DNA of 64,000 bases. Origin: Symbiodinium natans. Lineage: Eukaryota > Sar > Dinophyceae > Suessiales > Symbiodiniaceae. Both the position numbers and the translations under genes were made by a program. The notes below the pieces were generated by a model that did no database searches, was not told the DNA's origin, and saw only the letters and a program-made list of their open reading frames with translations. Positions 16,910 to 27,100 of this stretch are shown in pieces. Numbering within the stretch: the first letter of the stretch is position 1; the number at the start of each line of letters is the position of its first letter. The stretch is from contig CAJNDS010000523.1 in assembly GCA_905221605.1 (NCBI GenBank), forward strand, positions 1-64,000, read 5' to 3'.

Positions 16910-19900
16910 TGGAATCTTTGCCGCCAGTGCCTGAGCATCCGCAGGTCGATGAGGGCTGGGGTGCGTTTGTGTGGGATGAGGGCTGGAGCAACAGTTGGGA
17001 TGAGCAATGGACAGATGAGATCTGGAACGCCGCTGCTGCTGACGAGAGCGTAGGAGAGAGTTTGCAGTTGAGCGCGGTGTTGCCTGTTGAACAGCCTGTT
17101 TGTCTGGAACCACTCGTGATCGCTGGACTGAGAGCAGAAGCGAGAGATGGGGAATGGTGGTTGCTGGACAGCGGGGCAGGGGTGACAGTGCTGAGTCTGA
17201 AGTATGCAGAGATGTTTGGGGTCTACGTTGATGACTCGAAGAGACAGCATGTAGGGCAAGAGTTTTCTGCAGCGAATGGCAGCTCTGTGCGAATGCTTGG
17301 TGAACGGACGATATCCGTCGAACTCCTGCTCGAGAACGGGAGTGGAGAGAACACGTGGCATGCAGCAAGCATGAATGTTTGGGTAGGAGACACGAACCAC
17401 AACATTATTTCCACGACCATGCTTTGTTTTCGCGGTTGGAGTTTTTCTCAAAATTGTGCCGGGATTGCGCTTGCCACCTCTGCAGGCCTGACAGCCAAAG
17501 AGGTCACACTGTTTGGAAATGTTCCCTGGTTGAGGTTGAAACCACTGTTGAAGCCCTCCCAGGGTTCTTCGAACGAAGTTGAACTTTCCCTCTCCTCGAT
17601 ATCCGCTGAAGGTGGAGTTCTTGTAGCGCCTGTGACACGGTCGACACAAGCAGAGTTGGCACAGCATCGATTGCAAGGACACACACCGTATCATCCTGGC
17701 TGTAGGCACTGTCAAGTTGCCAGAACGGTCTTTCAGCATCGCAAGCGTGTGAACGGAAGACTTGAAAGTGAAGTCGTGGCAGATTTCTTCTACTTGTCAT
17801 CCACGGGTGAAGATCACAGGCAGGTCCGAGCAGACAACCTGAGGGTGTTGGTACTTGTCGAGCGCATGAGCATGATGACTGGTGCTATTTTGACATCAGG
17901 GGATCTTGTAGCGACGCGTACAGAGATCGTGAAGTGGCTGCGTGAGTTTGGTCTGGAGTCAGGCTCCTCTTCGGTGTTGTTGATCACAGATGCTGAAGGG
18001 GCAGTGTCCGATTTGATCACAGGGGCTTCTGGCGAATTCTCCTTCCAAGTTCGAAAGGCAGGACCCCAGCATCATGAAGCAGTCGGAGTGGCAGAACGTG
18101 GTGTGCGCAGGATTAAGGAGTCCTTGCAGACGTTGAGGTCAGATCTCAATCAGGAAGGGCTTGACTTGTGCTACAACCATGGAGGATTTGCCAGTGCGTT
18201 GTGCTACGTGTGTGGAAGTTTGAACAGATTCTCTAAAGCGCACGGGAGTGACATGGCACCTTGTGATCTTGTGCTTGGGAGGCCCAGTCCAAAAGGACCC
18301 TTCACTTTGTTTGGAGCCATAGTCCTAGCAGAACTTCCCCAATCAATCAAGGATCTCGCCCCTAACCTTCCCAGGTTCACCGAAAGTGCCTTCCTCCATC
18401 CCATCCTTGGGTCACAGGCCATCAAAGTTCGAGCGCTCATCCGAGTCGAGGGACAGTTGGTGCTAAAGACATTCGCAGCTACGTCGGTGAAACTTTGTGT
18501 ACCCTTGACATGGCGTCTGGAACTTGTTGAGGGCATCGTTGGAACTCTTGGTGGAGGCCCCCAGTTGCCTTCAGCAAGTGAGGAACGCGAAGTTCTTGAG
18601 CCACCTGTGTCACTGAGAGCCCCAGCGTCAGGTCCTCCAGCTCAGTGGGTGAGAACTCATGGATACACGGAAGGATGCTCAGCGTGTGACAATGCACGAC
18701 ATGGGCGTAGGCTGGGCGGTGCGCATACGAGAGCCTGTCATCGGAGGTATGAACGCTGGTTGACAGAGTCCATGGCATCTGATGGTGCTAGAGTGGCTAT
18801 GCAGCCACCTTTGGATGCATCACGTGAAGCCGGAAGTGGATCGGCTGAGGCAGGAAGGTCCCAGCAGTTTGAGACCAATGTTGAGAGTGATGAGCGGAGA
18901 TTGGTGTTGAAGGACGAAGGTCGAGAGGAAGTGATGCCGATTCCGGTGGGGATCCCTGCACCAATGGCGGGGCGCCCACCGTCATCTTCTGAACATGAAC
19001 CACGACCAGAGAGAGAGCAGCGCTCAGGTGGAGAGGTGTCGACTCGTGGTGTTGCTTCCGGGAGTACAGGTGATGAGCCAGAGTTGAAGCGTGTGCGGGT
19101 AGTTGAGCCAGCATCGCCATCAGCATCATCACGACCTTCACTGCTACAGCGCAGGCCCGCCAAGTCATCCGAGCACATGCAAGTGGACGAGCAAGGATCA
19201 GGCCCAAGAGTACCAGAGCAAAAGGGGGTGAAGAGGCATCCTGATGTTGAGCTTGTTGATCTTGAAGATGAGATTCGAGCCTCAGGACCCCAGGAGCCGA
19301 GACGACTCGAGGGCTTGTGCTGGTCCAGCAACGCATGTGAAAGTGTTCTGCTGAGCGACGTTGTGACAAGTCCGAGCATGTTTGATGTGGAGGTGAACAG
19401 CATTCGGTTCCGAGATGGAAGTCAGGACGCGAAGAGTGAGAGTTTCATGTTGGGAGGACGTCGCGTGTTGATTTGGAAGCCTGATGCCGGAGTAGACGAC
19501 AGTACGTTGGAGGAACTGCCGGGAGATCTTGTATTCTCCGGGATGCAAGAGGAACTCACCAACTTAGAGCGTTGTCAGACAGGCAGGGCAATCCTTGAGC
19601 ATGAAGTGAAGATCCTGAAGGCTAAGAACCCATCACTGAGACTAATACCCGCTCGATGGGTTTGTGCCAGAAAGAATCCCACTCGCGTCAGGTGTCGCAT
19701 TGTGGCAAAGGACCTTGCACATGGCTCGGCAAGAAAGCAGGGGTTTAGCTCACCAACCCCAAGCCATGATGCCATGATGCTCACCTTGATCTTCATGGCC
19801 ACGCGTGACATGCAAGGTTGTGCGGCAGACATTGGGCATGCTTTCATGAACTCACCATTGGACACCAAGTCGAATCCCGTTGTGTTGAAGCTACCGTTGA

Positions 19901-20976
19901 GCATCAGTTCGGAAGATGGCCAGGCTATCTTCTTCTTCCTGTATTGCGCATTGAATGGACTGCGGGATGCTTCGTTGGCATGGCTTAAGCTTCTTTCGTC
20001 GTTGATCCGTCCACTAGGTCTGTTGAGTGATGCACGTGAGCCATGTCTCTTTGCGGGTGTTGTGTGGCACAAGGATAGATCAAGCAGAGTGATGATCGTA
20101 TGCTACGTGGACGATTTGCTAATCGTCACTGATGATCAGTGGGCTGAAGACTTGGTCTTGAGTGCCATCGGGAAGCGAGTAACCGTAAAGGTGACAGGTA
20201 GGGTGAAGACATCCAGTCAAGGTGGCGGCATGGTTGAGTTCATTGGTCGGTGCATTCGTCGGTGGCCGGGGCAGAGTGCAGTCGAGGTAGGTGTGAAGCC
20301 TGAATACTTGCAATCCTGCTTCGATGCGTTTGGCATCCAAAAGGGCACAACTGCCGTTCCAGACCTAGCAGGTCTACTGGAGAAAACAGGTGCACCGGTT
20401 TTGACGTCGGAGGCCTACAGCAGATTCCGCAGAGTGCTTGGAAAGGTTCTCTGGTATGCCCAGACAAGGCAAGATCTGAAACTGATGATTGGACTCATCA
20501 GTACGCAACAAGCTGCGCCGACACAGAGCACCGAGGCGGCGTTGAGGGCACTTCTACGTTATCTCTACACCGACAGACATGTTGCACTGCGCTTGCCGTC
20601 ATCGGAGTTGAGTGGTGAGTTCTTGGAATGTTCCGAAGATGTGCTGCGGAATGGTGTGCATGTCTTTGCAGATGCGTCTCATGCTCCATACAGGTTCATC
20701 GGCAGAAGAGGGATCACAGGTGGAGCCATCTGCTTTGGAGGAGGTCTTGTGCGAGGGATCGCGAAAGTGCAAGGAGTGGTGTGCTTGTCATCTTGTGAGG
20801 CTGAGCTTCATGCGTTGCAGTATGCTGCACAGGAGACAATCGGATTTTTGCACTTGCTTGATCGTGTCTTCACTGCCTTTGGTGAACTTCAAGGTTCAAT
20901 TGATGTGCAGATGAGTGCCCATGCAGAGGACGAAGGTGGTGAAGACAGCATGACAAGATCTACACTGAACTGTTGA
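16897..20976 (+). CDS. Copia element 2 protease-integrase-RT polyprotein
   Basis: 1359 codons, -1 relative to gag; the frame is also open upstream of the Met and joins gag through the Lys-Gly tract. Protease: LLDSGAG near residue 90. Integrase: zinc module HRLQGHTPYHPGCRHC (about 17668-17710), then D in VVADFFY, D in LITDAEG and E in GVAERGVRRIKE. A Cys/His motif follows (CSAC...H...C, RRYERWL). RT: ADIGHAFMNSP, ALNGLRDASLAW and CYVDDLLIV. RNase H begins with FADASHAP and SSCEAEL. The frame is lost at 20953-20973, just before the third RNase H Asp, which appears as TDSQAAL in the next ORF. Confidence 0.9.
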   Translation: MFELVESLPPVPEHPQVDEGWGAFVWDEGWSNSWDEQWTDEIWNAAAADESVGESLQLSAVLPVEQPVCLEPLVIAGLRAEARDGEWWLLDSGAGVTVLSLKYAEMFGVYVDDSKRQHVGQEFSAANGSSVRMLGERTISVELLLENGSGENTWHAASMNVWVGDTNHNIISTTMLCFRGWSFSQNCAGIALATSAGLTAKEVTLFGNVPWLRLKPLLKPSQGSSNEVELSLSSISAEGGVLVAPVTRSTQAELAQHRLQGHTPYHPGCRHCQVARTVFQHRKRVNGRLESEVVADFFYLSSTGEDHRQVRADNLRVLVLVERMSMMTGAILTSGDLVATRTEIVKWLREFGLESGSSSVLLITDAEGAVSDLITGASGEFSFQVRKAGPQHHEAVGVAERGVRRIKESLQTLRSDLNQEGLDLCYNHGGFASALCYVCGSLNRFSKAHGSDMAPCDLVLGRPSPKGPFTLFGAIVLAELPQSIKDLAPNLPRFTESAFLHPILGSQAIKVRALIRVEGQLVLKTFAATSVKLCVPLTWRLELVEGIVGTLGGGPQLPSASEEREVLEPPVSLRAPASGPPAQWVRTHGYTEGCSACDNARHGRRLGGAHTRACHRRYERWLTESMASDGARVAMQPPLDASREAGSGSAEAGRSQQFETNVESDERRLVLKDEGREEVMPIPVGIPAPMAGRPPSSSEHEPRPEREQRSGGEVSTRGVASGSTGDEPELKRVRVVEPASPSASSRPSLLQRRPAKSSEHMQVDEQGSGPRVPEQKGVKRHPDVELVDLEDEIRASGPQEPRRLEGLCWSSNACESVLLSDVVTSPSMFDVEVNSIRFRDGSQDAKSESFMLGGRRVLIWKPDAGVDDSTLEELPGDLVFSGMQEELTNLERCQTGRAILEHEVKILKAKNPSLRLIPARWVCARKNPTRVRCRIVAKDLAHGSARKQGFSSPTPSHDAMMLTLIFMATRDMQGCAADIGHAFMNSPLDTKSNPVVLKLPLSISSEDGQAIFFFLYCALNGLRDASLAWLKLLSSLIRPLGLLSDAREPCLFAGVVWHKDRSSRVMIVCYVDDLLIVTDDQWAEDLVLSAIGKRVTVKVTGRVKTSSQGGGMVEFIGRCIRRWPGQSAVEVGVKPEYLQSCFDAFGIQKGTTAVPDLAGLLEKTGAPVLTSEAYSRFRRVLGKVLWYAQTRQDLKLMIGLISTQQAAPTQSTEAALRALLRYLYTDRHVALRLPSSELSGEFLECSEDVLRNGVHVFADASHAPYRFIGRRGITGGAICFGGGLVRGIAKVQGVVCLSSCEAELHALQYAAQETIGFLHLLDRVFTAFGELQGSIDVQMSAHAEDEGGEDSMTRSTLNC

Positions 20977-21890
20977 CGGACAGTCAGGCAGCGTTGGATG
21001 TCATTCATGCAGAAGACGTCCCTAAGCGTTCGCGGCATGTGGAGATCCGATTGGCATGGATGAGAGAACATCTCTTGAGAGGTCGGCTCAAGTTGCGTTG
21101 GCTGAGAGGCGAGGAGAATGCTGCTGATCTCTACACTAAAAATCTCGGAACTCGACTCTTCCAAGAACACAGAACGCGATTAGGCTTCATCACACAAGAT
21201 GGACATGTGGAGGCGTTGTACATGTTGTCACAGCTGCGAGTTTCTCCAGAGAGCATGAAGGAATCTGATGAAGTGGCAGTGCTGGAGGTGTTTTGCAGTG
21301 AGGATTCGGCCCTGTGTCAGGTGTGTGAATCACTTGGGGTGCCGTATTGCGGGATCACAGCCAATGCCGAGACCTCAAGAGTGTTGGCAGAAACCATCAA
21401 GGTCATCACTGCTTGGAAGAGCAGAGGGCTTTGGATCCACGTTCACGTGTCCACGCCTTGCTCTTCAGGATCGCCACTGCGGAACTTTGTGCAAAGATGT
21501 ACAAAATCTGATCTTGAGTGGGAGGCGTTGATGCGATCTGCAGAGAGGTATCTGAGGCTTGGAGATGGACGTACGTTCGAATTGCCAAAGCAAAACATGA
21601 TTTGGAAGAGATGGGGAACACAGAATGTCCTTCGAGCCTCAGGTCTTGTGTATCCCGTAGATGTATGGCTATGCGCCACCGGCGTGTTGAGTCGAAGCGG
21701 TCTTCCAGTGTCAAAACGTCTCAGGTTCATGTGTTCACATCTCGAGTGCGCCCAGAAGCTTTTCGACATGTTTGGAAGCTGCAGTTGCCAGACACATGCC
21801 TCGTTCCATGACATTGACTACACAGCAACAGGGAGGTATAGCAAGGTGCTGGCAGAAGGGTTGGTCAAAGCCCTGAAAGCAACAAACTGA
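20973..21890 (+). CDS. Copia element 2 RNase H end plus methyltransferase-like region
   Basis: 305 codons, another -1 step. The first 75 residues finish RNase H (TDSQAALDV, HVEIRLAWMRE, ENAADLYTKNLG). From about residue 95 a new domain begins. VLEVFCSEDSALCQVCESLG resembles motif I of C5 cytosine methyltransferases (LFCG-type strand and loop). HVHVSTPCSSGS resembles the motif IV Pro-Cys loop, FELPKQN the Glu-containing motif VI, and KRLRFMCSH the basic motif VIII. YSKVLAEGLVKAL resembles the final helix of that family. The Pro-Cys-Gln signature is Pro-Cys-Ser here, and the motif I glycines are weak, so activity is doubtful. The fold assignment is inference from motif order. Confidence 0.7.
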   Translation: MTDSQAALDVIHAEDVPKRSRHVEIRLAWMREHLLRGRLKLRWLRGEENAADLYTKNLGTRLFQEHRTRLGFITQDGHVEALYMLSQLRVSPESMKESDEVAVLEVFCSEDSALCQVCESLGVPYCGITANAETSRVLAETIKVITAWKSRGLWIHVHVSTPCSSGSPLRNFVQRCTKSDLEWEALMRSAERYLRLGDGRTFELPKQNMIWKRWGTQNVLRASGLVYPVDVWLCATGVLSRSGLPVSKRLRFMCSHLECAQKLFDMFGSCSCQTHASFHDIDYTATGRYSKVLAEGLVKALKATN

Positions 21891-22034
21891 AAGGGGGATC
21901 CGATTTGGTTTCATCTTACGCCACACATGATCAAGTCATGTGAGGAGTATAGTCAGAGTGCATTTTGCACAGTGCGTTTGCACAGCACTTGCGATTCTTT
22001 GTAACGCAAGTTTTCTAGTTTTCCCTCGGGCGTC

Positions 22035-22766
22035 ATGGTTGCACAGCCTTTGATGAGAGTGGCGATTTCAGTGGCCATTCTTGCGTTGATGAGCTCTGGA
22101 GTGGAGACTGCGAGGCCAGTAGAGCTTTGGGGAACCACCTTCATGGGCAGCGAGCTTGTACAGATGTTTGCTAGTCCGACTTGGGATCCAGTATGGATCA
22201 TCATCATCGGGTGCTTTGTCAACGGCATCTTGGTTGGTACGCTGATCATGACATGCTGTTGTGCGTGGGCATTGTTTTTCCGGATGAGCTATGGGCAGCA
22301 AAGAGCTGCTACACAGAACCCGCCTCTGGATGATGACACGATGAAGCCACAAGGTGCTCAAAACAACTCTATGCCTGAGAGAAGTCAACAGACGAACCCT
22401 CGTGAGCCAGATGGTAAAAAGGAGGCATCGTCGTTGAGAGCGAGGCCGAAGGCAGCTGGTGCAAGGGAGAAGCATGCAAGTTCAAGCTGCAAGGATAGAG
22501 TGGACAAGCGCATCTTTGCTTCTGAATCTCAGGGCATTTTTCATCACGATCAGACATGTCATCGCATGGAGGGATCATGGCGAACTATGTGGCAGTGTGG
22601 GAACTGTAAGCCAGAGCCGGGCAACACAGAACTGTGTGTGTTCCCGTCTGGGGACAAATATCACAGTGTGTACTGCAAGCATGTGGCGGCCGTTACCTCC
22701 AACCCGACATGCATCACTCCGTGTTCGACATGTGTGACAGGGAACAGACCTCTGAGATTGGAGTGA
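22035..22766 (+). CDS. Env-like membrane protein ORF of copia element 2
   Basis: 243 codons between pol and the 3' LTR. An N-terminal hydrophobic segment (VAISVAILALMSSG) fits a signal peptide. A second strong hydrophobic segment (residues 52-82, IIIIGCFVNGILVGTLIM then CCCAWALFF) fits a membrane anchor with Cys near its inner end. A basic, polar stretch follows. The C-terminal 80 residues carry repeated Cys and His pairs (HHDQTCH, CGNCKPE, VYCKHVA, CSTC), suggesting zinc binding. Position and layout are those of an env-like third ORF, as described for some plant copia lineages. The protein is not recognisably related to a known envelope, and it could instead be a captured host gene. Confidence 0.65.
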   Translation: MVAQPLMRVAISVAILALMSSGVETARPVELWGTTFMGSELVQMFASPTWDPVWIIIIGCFVNGILVGTLIMTCCCAWALFFRMSYGQQRAATQNPPLDDDTMKPQGAQNNSMPERSQQTNPREPDGKKEASSLRARPKAAGAREKHASSSCKDRVDKRIFASESQGIFHHDQTCHRMEGSWRTMWQCGNCKPEPGNTELCVFPSGDKYHSVYCKHVAAVTSNPTCITPCSTCVTGNRPLRLE

Positions 22767-22827
22767 TCATCTGAAGATGTCGTCATCTGAGAGTGAGGTG
22801 AGACAAAAAGATCATCCCGAAAGGGGG

Positions 22828-23162
22828 TGTGAAAATCTGTGTATAGACACGTCTGCGGGATGCCTTTTTGGCCAAGGCGCATGTTTGACGTGCTTACTGT
22901 ATGTCCGGGACGTACAGGTCTTCCCTGAACAGTCGAGCATGTTTTTCCTTGAGATTTTGTTTTGTAGGAGAAGTGAGCTTGCGTAGGTGGCGTCAACTGG
23001 GTTTTTCCAGTTTACTTTTGACTCTTGGCTCAAGGTCAAGAGAGCTGAGAAAGCACTAAGAAGGCAGGACAACTGCATTCGTCGCTTTGTGTGACCGAGA
23101 AAGTGCTGTGCAAGTGCGAAGCTGTGTGTAAGTTGGGTTTGTGCTGTTTAGAAACTTTTACA
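22828..23162 (+). repeat. 3' LTR of copia element 2
   Basis: Starts TGTGAAAA and ends TTTTACA, an imperfect terminal inverted pair. The purine tract GAAAGGGGG (about 22819-22827) abuts it and would serve as polypurine primer. The spliced-leader-like TTGGCTCAAG is at 23025-23034. It keeps the 21-bp segment missing from the 5' LTR. Confidence 0.88.
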
Positions 23163-24050
23163 AAGTAGGCTGTGGGAGGCGGAGACCAATCTAAACAGGT
23201 GACCTTCGAAGGTGAGGCACTTGTACTTAAGAAGCACCCTCGCATCCTCATGGATTTTGGTGCACGTGTCCGCAACAAAGCCCTGTTCATCGCAAAGTAC
23301 GAAAGCCCGACTTTCAAGGTAACCACTCCGTTGCCGCATGTGTTGCACAATTAGTATTTGCAGCATCAGGACCGGCAGCATTGGATCGATTGTGAGATTG
23401 AGAGGGAGCATCCCATCAGGCGGATTGACAATACAGAGGCGCCTACCAAAGTAAGACCCTACCAGGACCGGATGTGCTTCTACCATGTGCTCAAAGCGGG
23501 CAATGACTGTTGCTCTTGGCGTTAAGACCTGGAGCAATGCCTCTACCCTACCCCATCCAGTTTTGTGCCCGATTAAAGCCCCGACAACTCGTGAAGACCA
23601 CTTGGGGGTCAAAGAAAAGTGCTCCGAAAGTGATTGGGCAAGCGCACGTTCTCCAACGCACGAGATGGCACGGAGATTTGGTGCACTTATTTTCCATAGC
23701 ATTGACACGTTAGCGCGAGGTTGAGTGGCAGCGTCCAGCCTTGCAATGACTTCAATGAGAGTCCATGCAAGTAGGAGTTTTTCCTCATCCAGATCCTCGA
23801 CAATCTCGTGAATGATCAGTGGATTACCAAAGGAGACGCCTCGATATAAACGATCCTTATGGTACGGGGAAAGGGCTTCGTTCGACTTGCTTTCCTCTAA
23901 GAGAGCCACGAGGATCGTTCCCGCTGCAGCAGGGAGGACTGTGCGTTCGAAGTCAGCTGTGCTGGAATGACTACCAATGGCTTCATGGTAACGCCAAGCC
24001 AGGAGGCAGCGTGTGGCGGCCAGCATGTTTGGTTGTGCCCGGGCGTTCAC
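23163..24050 (-). CDS. Hypothetical protein, 3' end cut by copia element 2
   Basis: About 295 minus-strand codons starting near MNARAQPNML and running into the 3' LTR of element 2, where the reading stops after five LTR-encoded residues. The sequence looks protein-like throughout but no family is recognised. On the minus strand CTTTGGCTCAG, a variant of the spliced-leader end, sits about 10 bases upstream of the start, suggesting a retroposed mRNA. It follows the LINE ORF on the same strand with a gap of 71 bases, so it could also be LINE-associated. Confidence 0.35.
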
Positions 24051-24121
24051 AACTGGTCTGAGCCAAAGGTGCCGCCATCACGAAAGAGGGAGGGTGGTTG
24101 AAATGGGGACTACACGCATCA

Positions 24122-27100
24122 CTACGAGGGGGGTGTTACCCACAATCCCCTACGCGGAACAGCTGTAACATCAACGCGTCTCCTTTTATCGTCTCTTTGC
24201 CTCTCGACCTCTAGTATATCCTGAACTTCCAGGAAAAGGCGCTTGGACACCCTGTTGGTGGTTGCCTTTGGGTGCTTTGGGAGAGCAGGGCTATGACACG
24301 CGATACCCGCAGCGTTTAACGCATCAACTGCCGCATTAAATTCACTCTTCGTGGTGGTAATAGCAAAGACATCTTGCAGGTTAGCAAATTCCTGGTTAGG
24401 TGTGACCTGTGGATGACAGTGCTGCCCCACCTGGATGAGCTGAACCAACGCTTCAGTAGCCCCTTCGATGAAGGGTGAAACTGCGTTTCTATTTTTGACG
24501 TACACCCCGTCATGTACCCAAAGCACTGTGCCTGCGCAGTACGGGAGCATTGCAGCGAGCCCTTTTCGCATTACGAAGCTTTCCGCAGCTTCAAGTGCAA
24601 AAGTTGCCCAATTCCTGTTGTTGACCCTTGCATCCGGTTGGTAAAAAGGGATTCCTTGCTGGATCATAACCTGGAGGGTAGCTTTAGCCTGCACCAAATG
24701 TGCAAGAAAACTTGCCAAGGCAGGGGGGATGGCATAAGCAGCAATACTACCTTCATAAACATGCCGAAGGAAAGCATTGCTGTCCATTCCGACTGCTCTT
24801 TGCAACAAGTGCTTGGTTTGTACTGTTTGTGCTTTGGGCGCGCGTGCAAGGTGACTACTAAATAGCTCCCTGGCTTCAAGCAACGTTGGGAGGGGTGGGT
24901 GAGTAGGGCTGTGACATGTAAGGAGGCGCAAAAGCGTATAATGCGCACCTTTCATGTCGATTTCAATTGCGTTCGGTCCGATGGCCAAGAAACGTGTTAG
25001 CCTTTTACTCGTTTGCCAGTGCCGTATGGCATAATATCTACCCTGTGGGTGCAAAGATGGCCTTCGATACTGGACCAGCCCTGGCCACGTTGTATCAAGC
25101 TCGGGGGGAGGCTTGATCCGATTGTAGAGGCAAAACCGCAAAAGCAGTTCCGGATTCCAAAGTGGGGGGGCCTCAAGAGAAATAGTTTCAGCTCCGGAAT
25201 GCAAGTCCTGTATAGCTTGCAGGTGCCATTGCTTGGAAGGCAACAGAATAGGCGGAAAGCACTCAGTGTTTATTTGCATATGAGGCTGACCCTCACCCGA
25301 GTCAAAGAAGACATCTTCATGAAGGGGTGCTTCGTAGCGGAGACTGTTAGCAGCGATTCCTGCCAGGTGATCAGCGACTTTGTTGCCGACGCGAGGGACG
25401 TATGACCAATGCACTGTAATGGGTGTGTGCGTTAACTTTTGCCACATGTTGTCCAGTTTTCGCACTAGGTCTTCCCTATGTAGTCTCAAGGCACCAGCAA
25501 AGTGCTTTACAATGTTGATGCAGTCGCCCTGAAGGATAACCTCCCTAATTTGATTGCTAGCAGCTAGAGATAATGCCTTGTCTAACGTTGCGTCAGCGGC
25601 GCATATTTCCGCAAACATAGAATCTGGACAAGGTTGGAGTGGGATGGCAATCGTTTCAAGAATTACCGGGACTGGTCCGGGCGACCATACGATACCACCC
25701 GCACCACCGATACCTTCTTGCACGTGGCAGCTGCCGTCAAATTGAGCAACAAGGTGGGTATCTTTGACAGGTTTTAACTCAACAATAAGTGGAGTACCTG
25801 CAGGGATTGGCCTTAATGCCGTAACTTTAAGGTGCAGATTGCCGCAATGACACATTTTAGGCCATAGAGCAACATTAGGGACGCCAAGGGTCTGTTGATA
25901 CATAGGTGCAAGCAAGTAATGCTGTGCATCTAATGTTGCTAAGACATCCCCTATATTGGCATTCCTGGGGGAGACGGTAATACCTTGGGCGCTTGCTTTA
26001 ATTAAGGCAGAAAGGGGATGCTTGACCTCAATATGGAGTCCTCCGTCGTTGCAACAGGGCTTGCAGCGTTCCGTGTCAACCCACCATGCCGGTAATGCTT
26101 TGGGAAGTAACATCCTCGGGATGGTATTCCAAAGACGTGACGCGAGCTTGGGTATGTTACTGATGTGTTTTGCCCGTTGCGGTGTTTCACACCATCCAGG
26201 GTGCCAGGTGCATTGCTGTTCCATAGTATATCTTCTTATGGTCGCAATCCATGCTAATAGGACGGCGCAGAATTTCTTGTCAATCCCTCCCTCAACATTG
26301 ATCGTAGGAAGGGCAGTGTGACACAGGGAGTCAAACGAGGCAGTGCCAGCATATCCCAATGTGACTAGGACAATAAAGAGGGAGGCTTTGGTGACCACAC
26401 AAGCCGTAAGCCAATGCTCTGTTGTGTTTGCTCCCAGCCCACAGAGCAGGCAGTGGCTTTGGATGAAAGTACACTGGTGCTCATTGGGTATAGCTGTTCT
26501 GTAAGTAATAGTTCTAGCCGGAGCACCAGGCATTGCCGCACATTGCAGGAGTGGTGCTTGGTTAACATCACAGCAAGGCAGCATGCAGCTGATGGCATGG
26601 GCAAGGTCATCAGGGCAGCTTTGGTTGAGATGACAGAGTTTGCAGACTGGCATGCTGCCGAACCCATTGTCATACCAGAGCTCTTTCCCTGTTTGTTTGC
26701 GAAGGCAGACTCTACATTGCTCGTCTCTAGAGGCATATTGCCTGTACACAAAATATGCATCGGCTTCTTCAACAATGGCCCATCTAAGTGCGTAGCAACG
26801 AGTGACATCCGAAGCCACGTTCTTTGGCGGGAGGTTTAGCGCAAGCAAAATGGCACATAGCTGTCTCTCATGTGCATGGTTCGCAACTTTTTGTCGAAGA
26901 TATCCTTGCGCCTGAACACAAGCAGCATTGCGCAACACTGCTCTAAGCGCAATTTGCGCCTGCTTGAGCTTGCGACCGCCTGAGTGAGGGCTCACTCGAG
27001 GCAGCGCAGCAGATAGGGCATCATGGCACTTGCTTTTGAACTGCTCAATGATTGGTGAGTCTCCTAAGGAGACTGATTTCTGAATGGCTTGCCTGGCTTG

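Larger units (their letters stand above)
14782..23162 (+). mobile_element. Ty1/copia LTR retrotransposon, element 2
   Basis: An 8.4-kb degenerate copia of another family than element 1. The 3' LTR is 335 bp; the 5' LTR is about 297 bp because its first bases are missing or replaced and a 21-bp segment is absent. The 3' LTR is followed by AAGTA, but no matching duplication is visible on the left, so the 5' end is probably truncated or rearranged. Gag, protease, integrase, RT and RNase H are all recognisable but split by two one-base frameshifts. After RNase H come a methyltransferase-like region and an independent ORF with signal peptide and membrane helix. Confidence 0.9.
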
